NCBI RefSeq assembly: GCF_000376265.1
Contig: NZ_AQWU01000066.1
Location: 1-64,000, forward strand
DNA from: Thermus igniterrae ATCC 700962
GTDB taxonomy: Bacteria; Deinococcota; Deinococci; Deinococcales; Thermaceae
DNA: 64,000 nucleotides
Reading direction: 5' to 3'
Shown one piece after another: positions 1 to 8,691 of the stretch. The stretch's first letter is position 1. The number at the start of each line of letters is the position of its first letter. The notes under the pieces are model-generated. The model worked only from the letters and a program-made list of their open reading frames with translations. It did not search any database and was not told the origin of the DNA. A program made the position numbers and the translations under genes.

Positions 1-247
1 GGCGGAGGTCGGCCATGGGCTTGCCTTGGTTGTAGCGGTGGAGGGTGTCCCGGACCCAGCGGGTGGAGTAGCCCAGGGTTTGGGCGACTTTTGGGATGGG
101 GTGGCCGGTGGCGAGGAGCCAGAGGGCGTGCCAGCGGGAGCGTTCTATGGGGTCTTGGCTTTCCCGGTACAGGGCGTGAAGGTTATCCGGGTGATGCTGC
201 AGCTTGAGTTGCAGCCGGGGGCGGCGTTGGTGTTTGGCGAGGTCCAT
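1..247 (-). CDS. IS630-like transposase, N-terminal part (cut by window edge)
   Basis: Reading the minus strand from an ATG at 247 gives an open frame of 82 codons that runs off the window. It begins MDLAKHQRRPRLQ and contains a helix-turn-helix of the kind found at the N-terminus of IS630-family transposases, with the pieces LWLLATGHPIPKVAQTLGYS and RWVRDTLHRYNQG. The catalytic DDE domain would lie outside the window. No Shine-Dalgarno sequence precedes the ATG; a TAGAAT box ends 6 bases upstream. The frame lies inside DNA that interrupts the next gene. The family assignment rests on the HTH alone. Confidence 0.7.
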   Translation of the reverse strand, partial: MDLAKHQRRPRLQLKLQHHPDNLHALYRESQDPIERSRWHALWLLATGHPIPKVAQTLGYSTRWVRDTLHRYNQGKPMADLR

Positions 248-253
248 GGCCCC

Positions 254-259
254 ATTCTA
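254..259 (-). promoter_or_regulatory. -10 box of the transposase, leaderless arrangement
   Basis: On the minus strand TAGAAT is followed by six bases and then the ATG at 247. There is no Shine-Dalgarno sequence, so transcription would begin at or next to the start codon. No convincing -35 was found. Confidence 0.4.
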
Positions 260-400
260 CGGGAGAGGACTAGGGGGATTTCTTATGAGTCCACCCCGGG
301 CGATGCCCAGGAGGAGGTCAAACTCCTCCTCCCGGACCTGGTCCGCCAGCCTCCGGGTGAGGCGGAGGAGGTCCTCCCAGGAAAGCCAGAGCCTCTCCAT
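257..400 (-). pseudogene. Truncated phosphoribosyltransferase, disrupted by IS insertion
   Basis: The frame starts with ATG at 400 and encodes 47 residues. It begins MERLWLSWEDLLRLTRRLAD and reaches LLLGIARGGLI, the strand-and-turn that opens a type I phosphoribosyltransferase fold in xanthine/hypoxanthine-type enzymes. After GGLI the reading frame leaves the family pattern (RNPPSPLP) and stops at 257-259, within the inserted element. A whole enzyme would be about 150 residues or more and would contain the PRPP-binding DD..TG loop, which is missing. Its start overlaps the stop of the aspartokinase gene by one base, so it was probably translated from the same transcript. The substrate cannot be told from this fragment. 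Confidence 0.65.
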
Positions 401-885
401 CAGGGCCTGTCCAGCTCAAAGGCCTGGTGCACGGCCCGCAAGGCGGCCTCAGCGTACTGGGCGGGGATGATGACCGAGATGCGCACCTCGCTGGTGGCGA
501 TCATCTCAATGTTGGCCCCCACGCCGGCCACCGCCTGGAACATCCTGGCGGGGATTTCCGGGGCCGAGGCCAGGCCCACGCCCACGATGGAGACCTTGGC
601 GATGTCCGGGCGCAGGATGGCCTCACCGCCGATTTCCGCCAGGACGGGCTCTAAGGCCTCGAGGGCCTCCTGGGCGAAGTCCTTCTTCACGGTGAAGGCC
701 ATCTGCTGCCGCGAGGGGTCGTGGCCGGGCACTCCCTGGATGATCATGTCCACGGCGATGCCCCGCTCCGCCAGGGCCTGGAAGACCTTGGCGGCAATCC
801 CCGGCTGATCGGGAATGCCGATGAGCCCGATCTGGGCGTGGTCCAGGTCCAGGGCCGCCCCCGTCACCGTCTTGCCCATTTCCAT
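400..885 (-). CDS. Aspartokinase beta subunit from an internal in-frame start
   Basis: On the minus strand, inside lysC, AAAGGAGGT (complement of about 889-897) lies four bases before an in-frame ATG at 885. Translation from there gives 161 residues beginning MEMGKTVTGAALD, which covers the two ACT domains only. A 161-residue beta subunit made from the same gene is established for Thermus aspartokinase, where alpha and beta form an alpha2beta2 enzyme. The strong site in the middle of a gene and the exact length match make this call secure. The beta chain has no catalytic motif and is regulatory. Confidence 0.85.
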   Translation of the reverse strand: MEMGKTVTGAALDLDHAQIGLIGIPDQPGIAAKVFQALAERGIAVDMIIQGVPGHDPSRQQMAFTVKKDFAQEALEALEPVLAEIGGEAILRPDIAKVSIVGVGLASAPEIPARMFQAVAGVGANIEMIATSEVRISVIIPAQYAEAALRAVHQAFELDRP

Positions 886-1617
886 GTTGACCTCCTTTAC
901 CAGGGTACCGGGATTGTAGGAAAAACTGGAGCGCACGTGGAGCACCACCCCGTAGCGCTTGGCGTAGTAGACCGCCCGGGGGTGGAGGACCCGCGCCCCC
1001 AGGGCCGCCATCTCCAGCATCTGGTCGTAGCCGATGACCTCTAGCTTGCGGGCCTCGGGAATCAGGTGGGGGTCGGTGGTGTAGACCCCCTCGGTATCCG
1101 TGTAGATCTCGCACTCCCTGGCCCCCAGGGCGGCGGCGATGGCCACCGCGGTGGTGTCCGAGCCGCCGCGGCCCAAGGTGGTGATCTCCCCCTCCCGGGT
1201 GGTGCCCATGAAGCCGGCAATCACCGCCACATACCCCTCTTCCAGGGCCTTGAGGATGCGCGAGGGGTCCACGGACAGGATGCGGGCATCCCCGAAGCGC
1301 CCGTCGGTGAGGATGCCGATCTGGTGCTGCACGAACCCCCGGGCAGGGATGCCCATGGCCCAAAGCTGCATGGAAAGCAGGGCCACCGAGACCTGCTCCC
1401 CCGTGGTGGTGAGGAGGTCCAGCTCCCGGAAAGGGGGTCTCGGGTTCACCCGCTTGGCCAGGGCGATGAGCTCGTCGGTGGTGTGGCCCATGGCCGAGAC
1501 CACCACCGCAAGTTTATGCCCCTTCTCCCGATAGTGGGCGATCCGCTGGGCCACCTTGTGGATGCGCTCCAGGTCGCCCACAGAGGTGCCGCCGTACTTC
1601 TGAACCACCAGGGCCAC
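400..1617 (-). CDS. lysC: Aspartokinase alpha subunit
   Basis: Phosphorylates L-aspartate with ATP, the first step towards lysine, threonine and methionine. The protein is 405 residues, the length of the Thermus alpha subunit. The kinase signature KYGGTS is at residues 7-12, GRGGSD at 149-154 and TDTEGVYTTDP at 173-183; the last third holds two ACT regulatory domains. It starts with GTG at 1617, preceded by a clear AAGGAGG. An internal ribosome-binding site starts the beta subunit at residue 245. The gene is divergent from the methyltransferase-sigA pair, and an IS-truncated phosphoribosyltransferase follows it. Feedback control through the ACT domains is expected from the family, by threonine in characterised Thermus enzymes, but is not visible in the sequence. 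Confidence 0.95.
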   Translation of the reverse strand: MALVVQKYGGTSVGDLERIHKVAQRIAHYREKGHKLAVVVSAMGHTTDELIALAKRVNPRPPFRELDLLTTTGEQVSVALLSMQLWAMGIPARGFVQHQIGILTDGRFGDARILSVDPSRILKALEEGYVAVIAGFMGTTREGEITTLGRGGSDTTAVAIAAALGARECEIYTDTEGVYTTDPHLIPEARKLEVIGYDQMLEMAALGARVLHPRAVYYAKRYGVVLHVRSSFSYNPGTLVKEVNMEMGKTVTGAALDLDHAQIGLIGIPDQPGIAAKVFQALAERGIAVDMIIQGVPGHDPSRQQMAFTVKKDFAQEALEALEPVLAEIGGEAILRPDIAKVSIVGVGLASAPEIPARMFQAVAGVGANIEMIATSEVRISVIIPAQYAEAALRAVHQAFELDRP

Positions 1618-1656
1618 GCTCGCCTCCTTCCCGCCCAGGGGGCGGTTTGAGGAGGA

Positions 1657-1685
1657 ATACTATCACATTTGCCCTCCTCCCCCAA
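1657..1685 (-). promoter_or_regulatory. lysC promoter
   Basis: Minus strand: -35 TTGGGG (1685-1680), 17-base spacer, -10 TAGTAT (1662-1657). The leader that follows holds a small hairpin, CCGCCC/GGGCGG at 1631-1645, directly before the Shine-Dalgarno sequence. This could affect translation, but nothing shows that it does. Confidence 0.5.
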
Positions 1686-1697
1686 GCCCCGTATTCT
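1669..1697 (+). promoter_or_regulatory. Promoter of the rsmC-like/sigA transcript
   Basis: -35 TTGCCC (1669-1674), 17-base spacer, -10 TATTCT (1692-1697). The GTG start follows 8 bases later without a Shine-Dalgarno sequence, so the mRNA would be leaderless or nearly so. It overlaps the divergent lysC promoter almost completely, so the two may compete for polymerase. Confidence 0.55.
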
Positions 1698-1705
1698 GGG
1701 GAGAC

Positions 1706-2835
1706 GTGAGCCTTACCTTGGAGGAATACCACCGCCTCACCCCCCTGCCTCGGCCCGGAGGGGTGCTCTACGTGAAGCCCGGGGCCCGGGGCTATCGCGA
1801 CCCGGTCTACGACCTGCTGCAACGGGTGGTGGCCCCCTTCGGCCAACGGGCCCTGGACCTGAACCCGGGCGTGGGTTGGGGAAGCCTGCCCCTGGAGGGC
1901 CGGATGGCGGTGGAACGCCTGGAGACCTCGCGGGCCGCCTTCCGTTGCCTGGAGGCAAGCGGCCTAAAGGCCCGGCTGGCCCCCCCCTGGGAAGCCGAGG
2001 AGGGGGTTTTCGACCTGGTGGTCCTGGCCCTGCCCGCGGGCCGGGGCACAGCCTACGTGCAGGCCAGCCTGGTGGCGGCGGCCCGGGCCCTGCGGATGGG
2101 AGGGCGGCTTTACCTGGCGGGGGACAAGAACAAGGGGTTTGAACGCTACTTCAAGGAGGCCCGGGCCCTTCTGGGCTACGGGGAGGTGCTGGAGCGAAAG
2201 GGCCCCGTCCGCGTGGCCCTGCTGGAAAAGGAACGGGAGGCCCCACCCCTCCCTCCCCTGTGGCAGAGCTTCCGCGCCCCCCTCCTGGGCGAGGCCTACA
2301 CCTTTTTCCACCTCCCCGGGGTCTTTTCCGCGGGCAAGGTGGACAGGGCCTCGGTCCTCCTCCTCGAGGCCCTACGGGGGGAGGTGGGCCTGGGGGGGCT
2401 GAGGGAAAAGGCGGTCCTGGACCTGGGGGCCGGCTACGGGGCCCTCACCCTGCCCCTGGTCCGCCTGGGGGCCCGGGTGGTGGCCGTGGAGGACGACCTG
2501 GTCTCGGTGCTCTCCCTGAAGAAGAGCCTGGAGGCCAACCACCTCAGCGCTAGGGTCCTCCATTCTGACGTGGACGAGGCCTTGACGGAGGAGGAGCGGT
2601 TTGACATCATAGTAACGAACCCCCCCTTTCACGTGGGGGGTGCGGTCATCCTGGATGTGGCCCAGGCTTTTGTGGAAGCGGCGGCGGCCCGGCTGAAGCC
2701 GGGCGGTGGGTTTTTCCTGGTGGCCAACCCTTTCCTCAAGTACGAGCCCCTTCTGGAAGAGCGCTTTGGCGCCTTCAGGACCCTTTTGGTAAGGGAGTAC
2801 AAGGTGCTCTTTGCCCTCAAGGAGGGAGGTCGGCG

Positions 2836-2839
<4 letters not shown>
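1706..2839 (+). CDS. rsmC: Class I SAM-dependent rRNA methyltransferase, RsmC-like
   Basis: A 377-residue protein with two methyltransferase-like halves, as in RsmC. The N-terminal half is degenerate. The C-terminal half has the SAM-binding strand [15 protein letters not shown] followed by the acidic VAVEDD, and the catalytic NPPFH motif at about residue 305. RsmC enzymes methylate N2 of a guanine (G1207 in E. coli) in 16S rRNA of the small ribosomal subunit. The start is GTG at 1706. The stop overlaps the TTG start of sigA by four bases, so the two are translationally coupled. The exact nucleotide modified in this organism is inferred. Confidence 0.8.
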
Positions 2840-4188
<1,349 letters not shown>

Positions 4189-4199
4189 CCCCTTCCCCG

Positions 4200-4232
4200 C
4201 CCCGGGCGGGCTTTTCCCGCCCGGGGCCTTTT
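4200..4232 (+). terminator. Rho-independent terminator of sigA
   Basis: A perfect 11-bp stem CCCCGGGCGGG/CCCGCCCGGGG (4200-4210 and 4216-4226) with loop CTTTT is followed by CCTTTT. It ends four bases before the next start codon. Confidence 0.9.
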
Positions 4233-4236
4233 CGCC

Positions 4237-5070
4237 ATGGAAACCTCCTCCCTCCTGGCCCTGGGTTTTGGCCTCCTTTCCGCCCTCACCTGGGGGGCAG
4301 GGGACTTTGGGGGTGGGATGGCCTCCAGGCGCACCCACCCCCAGGGGGTGGTCCTCTGGGTCTCCCTCCTGGGCTTTCTGCTCTTCCTCCTCCTGGCCCT
4401 TCTCCTGCGCGAGCCCCTGCGGGAAGGGGACCTTCCCTTCGCCCTCCTGGGCGGGGCCTCGGGGACCCTGGGGCTTCTTGGCCTGTACCGCGCCCTGGCC
4501 CAAGGGGCCATGAGCCTGGCCGCCCCAGTGGCGGGGGTGGTGGGGGCAGCCCTCCCCGTGGCCTTAGGGACCCTCTGGGAGGGCCCGCCCGGCCTCCTTC
4601 CCGCCCTGGGCATGGGGGCAGGCCTCCTCGGGGTGTGGCTGGCCTCGAGGCCCGAGGGAAGGGCCAAGCCCGCCGGCCTCCCCTGGGCCTTCTTGGCGGG
4701 GGTAGGCTTCGGGGGTTACTTCGCCCTCATGGACCGGGTGGAGGGCCTCCTCTGGCCCGCCGCCTTGGCCAAGCTCACCGCCTTCCTCCTGGTCCTGGCC
4801 CACGGCCTCCTGGCCTGGCCCAGGCCCTGGCCTCCCCTGCGGGGCAGGCCCTGGGTCCTCCTGGCGGGGTTAGGGGACGCCGGGGGGAACCTCTTCTTCC
4901 TCCTGGCGGCGCAAAGCGGCCGTCTGGACGTGGCTGCGGTGACCTCCTCCTTCTACCCGGCCTTCACCGTGCTCCTGGCCTGGGCCCTCTTGGGGGAGCG
5001 GCTGGGGCGAAGCCGGCTTCTGGGCCTGGGGTTCAGCCTCCTGGCCCTGGGCCTCATCGCCCTGGGCTAG
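4237..5070 (+). CDS. EamA/DMT-family membrane transporter
   Basis: A 277-residue, very hydrophobic protein with about ten predicted membrane helices in two EamA repeats. The first repeat contains LTWGAGDFGGG and the second contains DAGGNLFFLLAAQSG near the C-terminus. This drug/metabolite transporter superfamily exports amino acids, nucleosides or other small metabolites; no substrate can be assigned. The ATG at 4237 sits right after the sigA terminator with no Shine-Dalgarno sequence and no good -10 box, so how it is transcribed is unclear. It converges on the LigT-like gene, and the two 3' ends overlap by 17 bases. Confidence 0.8.
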   Translation: METSSLLALGFGLLSALTWGAGDFGGGMASRRTHPQGVVLWVSLLGFLLFLLLALLLREPLREGDLPFALLGGASGTLGLLGLYRALAQGAMSLAAPVAGVVGAALPVALGTLWEGPPGLLPALGMGAGLLGVWLASRPEGRAKPAGLPWAFLAGVGFGGYFALMDRVEGLLWPAALAKLTAFLLVLAHGLLAWPRPWPPLRGRPWVLLAGLGDAGGNLFFLLAAQSGRLDVAAVTSSFYPAFTVLLAWALLGERLGRSRLLGLGFSLLALGLIALG

Positions 5071-5563
5071 GGCCCAGGGGGAAGCGGGCCACCTCCACCA
5101 GGTGAGCCTCCCCCTGGTCTCTCACCAGCACCGCCTCCTTCACCAAAAAGGAACCCCGGGGCGGGGGAGGAAGGCTTGCGGCAAGCGCCTTCGCCGCCTC
5201 CTCCGAAAGCCCCAGGGCCAGGGTGAGGTGGGGGAGGTAGCTGGGCCCCTCAATCTCCTTGAGGGGGGGGGCCAGGGGCTCCAGGGCGTGGTAGAGGCGG
5301 CGGAAGGGGGTGCCCCCGTAGGCCCGGAGGTAGACCACCCCCTGGGGAAAGTACCCCCAGCCGCCGAGGCGCAGGCGAAAGGGGGCATGGCCGCGCAGGA
5401 TGCCTGCTAAGGCGATCTTCAGGGCCTCCTCCTCGTAGGGCCAGTCAAAGGGCTGGCGCAGGTTGAGGTGGGGAGGGCCGAAACCCCGCACCCCGTGGAG
5501 GGTCTGGAGGCTTTCCATAAATTGCCCCAGGTCCCCCGGCGGCCATACCAGCACCCCGTACAC
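5054..5563 (-). CDS. LigT-like 2H phosphoesterase family protein
   Basis: From a GTG at 5563 the protein is 169 residues and resembles the 2'-5' RNA ligase/cyclic phosphodiesterase (2H) superfamily. Two histidine motifs are spaced as expected: HLNLRQP at residue 32 and HLTLALG in the second half. The canonical motif is HxT or HxS, so the first one (HxN) departs from the active-site rule and activity may be altered. Longer reading to 5638 would overlap the upstream amidohydrolase gene by 58 bases. The GTG at 5563 is preferred because TATACT lies 6 bases upstream, as for other leaderless genes here. The substrate is unknown. Confidence 0.65.
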   Translation of the reverse strand: MYGVLVWPPGDLGQFMESLQTLHGVRGFGPPHLNLRQPFDWPYEEEALKIALAGILRGHAPFRLRLGGWGYFPQGVVYLRAYGGTPFRRLYHALEPLAPPLKEIEGPSYLPHLTLALGLSEEAAKALAASLPPPPRGSFLVKEAVLVRDQGEAHLVEVARFPLGPSPGR

Positions 5564-5569
5564 GGCGCC

Positions 5570-5575
5570 AGTATA
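5570..5575 (-). promoter_or_regulatory. -10 box of the LigT-like gene, leaderless arrangement
   Basis: Minus-strand TATACT, then GGCGCC, then the GTG start at 5563. There is no Shine-Dalgarno sequence. The box lies just beyond the stop codon of the upstream amidohydrolase gene. Confidence 0.5.
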
Positions 5576-5580
5576 CCGGG

Positions 5581-6954
5581 CTAAAAAAGCTCCAGCCTGC
5601 CCCGGTAGACCCGGCCCACCGGCCTCCCCCCCTCCCACAGGGTGAGGTCCGCCCGCAGGCCCGGGGCCAGGCGGCCGTAGTCCCCCCAGCCCGCCGCCCG
5701 GGCGGCCCCTTCCGTGTGGGCCCAGAGCACCGCCTCGGGGGGAAGGCTCTCCTCGGGGCAGAGGGGATGCTGGGTGGCCGCCAGGAGGTTCTCGGCGTAC
5801 TCAGGCTTAGCCACCGGGGCGTCGGAGCCGAAGGCCAGGGGAAGCCCGGTGGCCCAAAGGCTACGGAAGCGGAAGGCCTCCTCCGGGGGAAACCCGTAGG
5901 CCCGCACCAGGTGCTGGTCCAAAAGGAGGTGGAGGGGCTGGAGGGAAAGGGCCAGGGGAAGGCCCTGGAAGCGGGGAAGCTCCTCCTTTCGCACGTGTTG
6001 CACGTGCTCCAGGCGCAGGGTGAGCCCCTTGGCCCGGGCCAGGGGGGCAAGCTCCTGGAAGACCCCCAAGACCCCGGCCACCGCCCGGGTGCCGATGGCG
6101 TGCACCGCCAGGGTGAACCCGGCCTTCAGGGCCTCTTTGCCCTCCTCCTTTAGGACCTCGAGGCCGTCCAAGGGCATGCCCAGGGAGCCGTCGGGGTAGG
6201 GGGTGTGCATCCAGGCGGTGCGGCTTCCCAAAGCGCCGTCGGCGAAGAACTTGACCCCCGCCAGGTGCAGGTCCCCGTACCACCCCGGCCTCCGGCCCCG
6301 CCAGGCCCCCCTGGGCAGGGCCCACCAGAGCCGCACCGGCAACTCCAGGGCCAAGGCCCAGTCCAGGGCCTCCGGGGGCTCGTAGCCCAGGGCGTGCACC
6401 GCGGTGTACCCCCTTTGGGCAAAGTCCTGCAGTCCCCGGCGGAGGTCCTCCGGGGAGGGCGGGGGCAGGTGGGGCTCCAAGGCCTCCTGGGCCCTCTCCA
6501 AAAGGTAGTAGGGCACCCCCTCGGGGTCCCGCAGGAAGGCCCCGCCCTCAGGAGGCTCGGCCCCCGGGCCCAGCCCGGCCTGCTGGGCGGCCAGGCGGTT
6601 GATCCAGGCGGAGTGGTGGTCCCGGCTCCTCAGGCACACTGGGTGCCCCGGGGCTGCCCGGTCCAGAAGCCCAGGAGGCGGTGGCTTGGGGAAGAGAAAC
6701 CCCCGTCCCTCCACCCAGCTCCCCGGGGGAAGCCCCCGGGCCGCCGCCGCCACCCGCTCGGCCGCTTCCTCCGGCGAGGCCACTCCCGTAAGGTCCAGCC
6801 CCCTTAAGGCCATGCCCCAGTAAAGGGGATGGGCGTGGGCGTCCTGGAGGCCAGGGGTGATGGCCTCGAGGCGAAGGCCCCTGGCGCCTTCCTCCACCCG
6901 GGCGATCCTCTCCCCCTCCAGCAAAAGGCTTTGTTTACCGTCCGTGAGCCACAC
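5581..6954 (-). CDS. Amidohydrolase family protein (YtcJ-type)
   Basis: A 457-residue metal-dependent hydrolase of the amidohydrolase_3 group. Visible features are the metal-binding DAHAHP (His 40 and 42), the family strand KFFADGALGSR in the middle, a histidine in RLEHVQH, and GSDAPVAKPE towards the C-terminus. Such enzymes hydrolyse amide or related bonds of small compounds; the substrate is not known. The start is GTG at 6954, with TAAACT five bases upstream, so it may be leaderless. Its neighbours give no pathway hint. It is divergent from the cytochrome c gene. Confidence 0.8.
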   Translation of the reverse strand: MWLTDGKQSLLLEGERIARVEEGARGLRLEAITPGLQDAHAHPLYWGMALRGLDLTGVASPEEAAERVAAAARGLPPGSWVEGRGFLFPKPPPPGLLDRAAPGHPVCLRSRDHHSAWINRLAAQQAGLGPGAEPPEGGAFLRDPEGVPYYLLERAQEALEPHLPPPSPEDLRRGLQDFAQRGYTAVHALGYEPPEALDWALALELPVRLWWALPRGAWRGRRPGWYGDLHLAGVKFFADGALGSRTAWMHTPYPDGSLGMPLDGLEVLKEEGKEALKAGFTLAVHAIGTRAVAGVLGVFQELAPLARAKGLTLRLEHVQHVRKEELPRFQGLPLALSLQPLHLLLDQHLVRAYGFPPEEAFRFRSLWATGLPLAFGSDAPVAKPEYAENLLAATQHPLCPEESLPPEAVLWAHTEGAARAAGWGDYGRLAPGLRADLTLWEGGRPVGRVYRGRLELF

Positions 6955-7029
6955 CCTGCAGTTTACGGGACATATTACCCTTGACTCAGGCCATAATGGG
7001 GGTGTGAGCTAAACCTGGAGGAGGTGGCT
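6955..7029. promoter_or_regulatory. Divergent promoter region, amidohydrolase and pentaheme cytochrome
   Basis: This 75-base gap is AT-richer than its surroundings. Minus-strand TAAACT (6965-6960) and TAATAT (6977-6972) are -10 candidates for the amidohydrolase. On the plus strand, TTGACT (6981-6986) resembles a -35 and CATAAT (6992-6997) a -10, but they are only 5 bases apart and cannot serve together. GGAGGAGGT at 7017-7025 is the ribosome-binding site of the cytochrome gene. Confidence 0.35.
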
Positions 7030-8142
7030 ATGAAAAAAGCCCTTTTTGCCCTCTTGGCCCTAGGTCTCATGGTGGCCTTTTCCAGCAAAGAGGCCATTCA
7101 GAAGGAGTGGGAGGCCAGCGCCCACAACAACGGGGTCATGGGGGCCAAAAGCCTGCCCCAGGCCACGGTGGAGGTACGGGCAGAAAACGCCGCCCACTGC
7201 GCCCGCTGCCACAGCGAGCAGGGGTTCTTGGCCTGGCTGAACCAGCTGAAGAAGGGGAACCCCGGCAACCTGGTGGGGCCTGATGGCAAGGCGGCCACGG
7301 TGGACTACCTGCGCTCCTTAGGCCTCACCCAGGCCCAGGTGAAGCCCATCACCTGCAAGACCTGCCACGACGACGACGGCGATCTCCGCCTGGTCCACGA
7401 CACCCCCATGCTGCCCGCGGGCTTCCGGGCGGTGGGCGTGGGGAGCGGGGCGCTGTGCATGGCCTGCCACAACACCCGCAACGGGCGCATCACCTGGAAC
7501 GCCGCCGATGCCGGCCGCTACACCTCCCCCCACTACTCCGCGGAGGCCGATGTCATCCTGGGCAAGAACGGCTACTTCGTGGACGACACCCGGGAGTGGA
7601 ATAACCCCCATGCCTTCTTCACCGGGGGCTCCTGCTCCACCTGCCACATGAGCCTATCCGGTAAGGACTACACCGCCCACACCTTCAAGACCCCGGAGAA
7701 CCTCTGCGCCTCCTGCCACGGGGCCAAGTACACCAAGGAGATGGTCCAGGACAACACCGAGCACCTCATGTCCCTGGTGCGCACCATGGTGAACGCCAAG
7801 GTGCTGGCGGTGCGGGACCGCATCAAGACGGTGCGGGCCTACAACCCCGACACCGGCCAGTTCACCCCCAACGTCCAGGTGAAGGCCCCCGTGTACCGGG
7901 TGGACATCGTCTCCTTCGGCGGGCAGCTGGGCTTCAAGATGGACCTCACGGACGGCACCACCCTCTGGAGCCAGCTGGGGGACATCCGCGACGAGAAGGG
8001 CCAGCCCGTCTTCTCCACCAAGGACCCTGTGGTGCGGGCCGCCTGGAACTACATCCTGGTGAAGTACGACGGCTCCAAGGGCATCCACAACCCCACCTAC
8101 ACCCGGGCCCTCCTCCTGGCCACGGTGGAGGCCCTGAGGTAA
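7030..8142 (+). CDS. Secreted pentaheme cytochrome c
   Basis: The 370-residue protein starts at the ATG at 7030, five bases after GGAGGAGGT; an upstream GTG at 7024 lies inside that site. It has a signal peptide MKKALFALLALGLMVAFSS. Five heme c attachment motifs are visible: CARCH (about residue 57), CKTCH (109), CMACH (143), CSTCH (202) and CASCH (226). The last 140 residues have none. It should be an electron carrier or reductase outside the cytoplasmic membrane. There is no CXXCK motif, which argues against NrfA nitrite reductase. A strong terminator makes it monocistronic. The nearby psr genes suggest, but do not prove, a link to anaerobic respiration. Confidence 0.8.
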   Translation: MKKALFALLALGLMVAFSSKEAIQKEWEASAHNNGVMGAKSLPQATVEVRAENAAHCARCHSEQGFLAWLNQLKKGNPGNLVGPDGKAATVDYLRSLGLTQAQVKPITCKTCHDDDGDLRLVHDTPMLPAGFRAVGVGSGALCMACHNTRNGRITWNAADAGRYTSPHYSAEADVILGKNGYFVDDTREWNNPHAFFTGGSCSTCHMSLSGKDYTAHTFKTPENLCASCHGAKYTKEMVQDNTEHLMSLVRTMVNAKVLAVRDRIKTVRAYNPDTGQFTPNVQVKAPVYRVDIVSFGGQLGFKMDLTDGTTLWSQLGDIRDEKGQPVFSTKDPVVRAAWNYILVKYDGSKGIHNPTYTRALLLATVEALR

Positions 8143-8158
8143 GGGACCCTGCCAGGAC

Positions 8159-8185
8159 CCCCCGGGGGCTCCCCCCGGGGGTTTT
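8159..8185 (+). terminator. Rho-independent terminator of the cytochrome gene
   Basis: A perfect 10-bp stem, CCCCCGGGGG repeated at 8159-8168 and 8172-8181 with a 3-base loop, is followed by TTTT. Confidence 0.85.
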
Positions 8186-8193
8186 GCCGTAGC

Positions 8194-8691
8194 ATGGGAG
8201 GCGTGGACCGCACCTACCTCTACCGGGGCCGCATCCTGAACCTGGCCCTGGAGGGTCGTTACGAGATCGTGGAGCACAAGCCGGCGGTGGCGGTCATCGC
8301 CCTGAGGGAGGGGAAGATGCTCTTCGTGCGCCAGCACCGTCCGGCGGTGGGCCTAGCCCCCCTGGAGATCCCCGCAGGGCTCATGGAACCGGGAGAAGAA
8401 CCCCTGGAGGCCGCCAAGCGGGAGCTGGCCGAGGAGACCGGCCTCACAGGCCGCCTCACCTACCTCTTCAGCTACTTCGTCTCCCCCGGGTTCACCGACG
8501 AGAAGACCTACGTCTTCCTGGCGGAGGACCTGCGGGAAGCCGAGGCCACCCCGGACGAGGACGAGGCCATTGAGGTGGTCTGGCTGGAGCCAGAAAAGGC
8601 CCTGGAACTTCACCAAAAAGGGGAGGTGGAGTTCTCCGCCACCGGCATCGTGGGCATCCTCTACCACCATGCTTTTCTCCGAGGTGGCTGA
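8194..8691 (+). CDS. Nudix hydrolase, ADP-ribose pyrophosphatase
   Basis: 165 residues. The Nudix box is intact: G-LMEPG-E-EPLEAAK-RE-LAEE-TGL in the middle of the protein. The rest closely follows the T. thermophilus ADP-ribose pyrophosphatase (Ndx4-type, about 170 residues), including EIPAGLMEPGE and FSYFVSPGFTDEKTYVF. It cleaves ADP-ribose to AMP and ribose 5-phosphate with Mg2+ or similar metals, a cleanup role in the cytoplasm. The ATG at 8194 gives a slightly shorter N-terminus than the known protein. The 3' end overlaps the start of ribF by 23 bases, so the two form an operon. Confidence 0.9.
   Translation: MGGVDRTYLYRGRILNLALEGRYEIVEHKPAVAVIALREGKMLFVRQHRPAVGLAPLEIPAGLMEPGEEPLEAAKRELAEETGLTGRLTYLFSYFVSPGFTDEKTYVFLAEDLREAEATPDEDEAIEVVWLEPEKALELHQKGEVEFSATGIVGILYHHAFLRGG

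Larger units (their letters stand above)
1..285 (-). mobile_element. Insertion sequence end, IS630-like, inside a phosphoribosyltransferase gene
   Basis: Coding similarity of the neighbouring phosphoribosyltransferase stops at a TA dinucleotide at about 284-285. From there the sequence leads within 37 bases to the transposase start. IS630/Tc1-type elements insert at TA and duplicate it, so the boundary fits that mechanism. The far end and the second copy of the TA are outside the window, so the terminal inverted repeats cannot be compared here. Confidence 0.55.

Noticed and set aside
7030-8142. NrfA-type nitrite reductase
   Set aside because: All five heme sites are CXXCH; the catalytic CXXCK or CXXCH-with-Lys pattern of NrfA is missing and the length differs.
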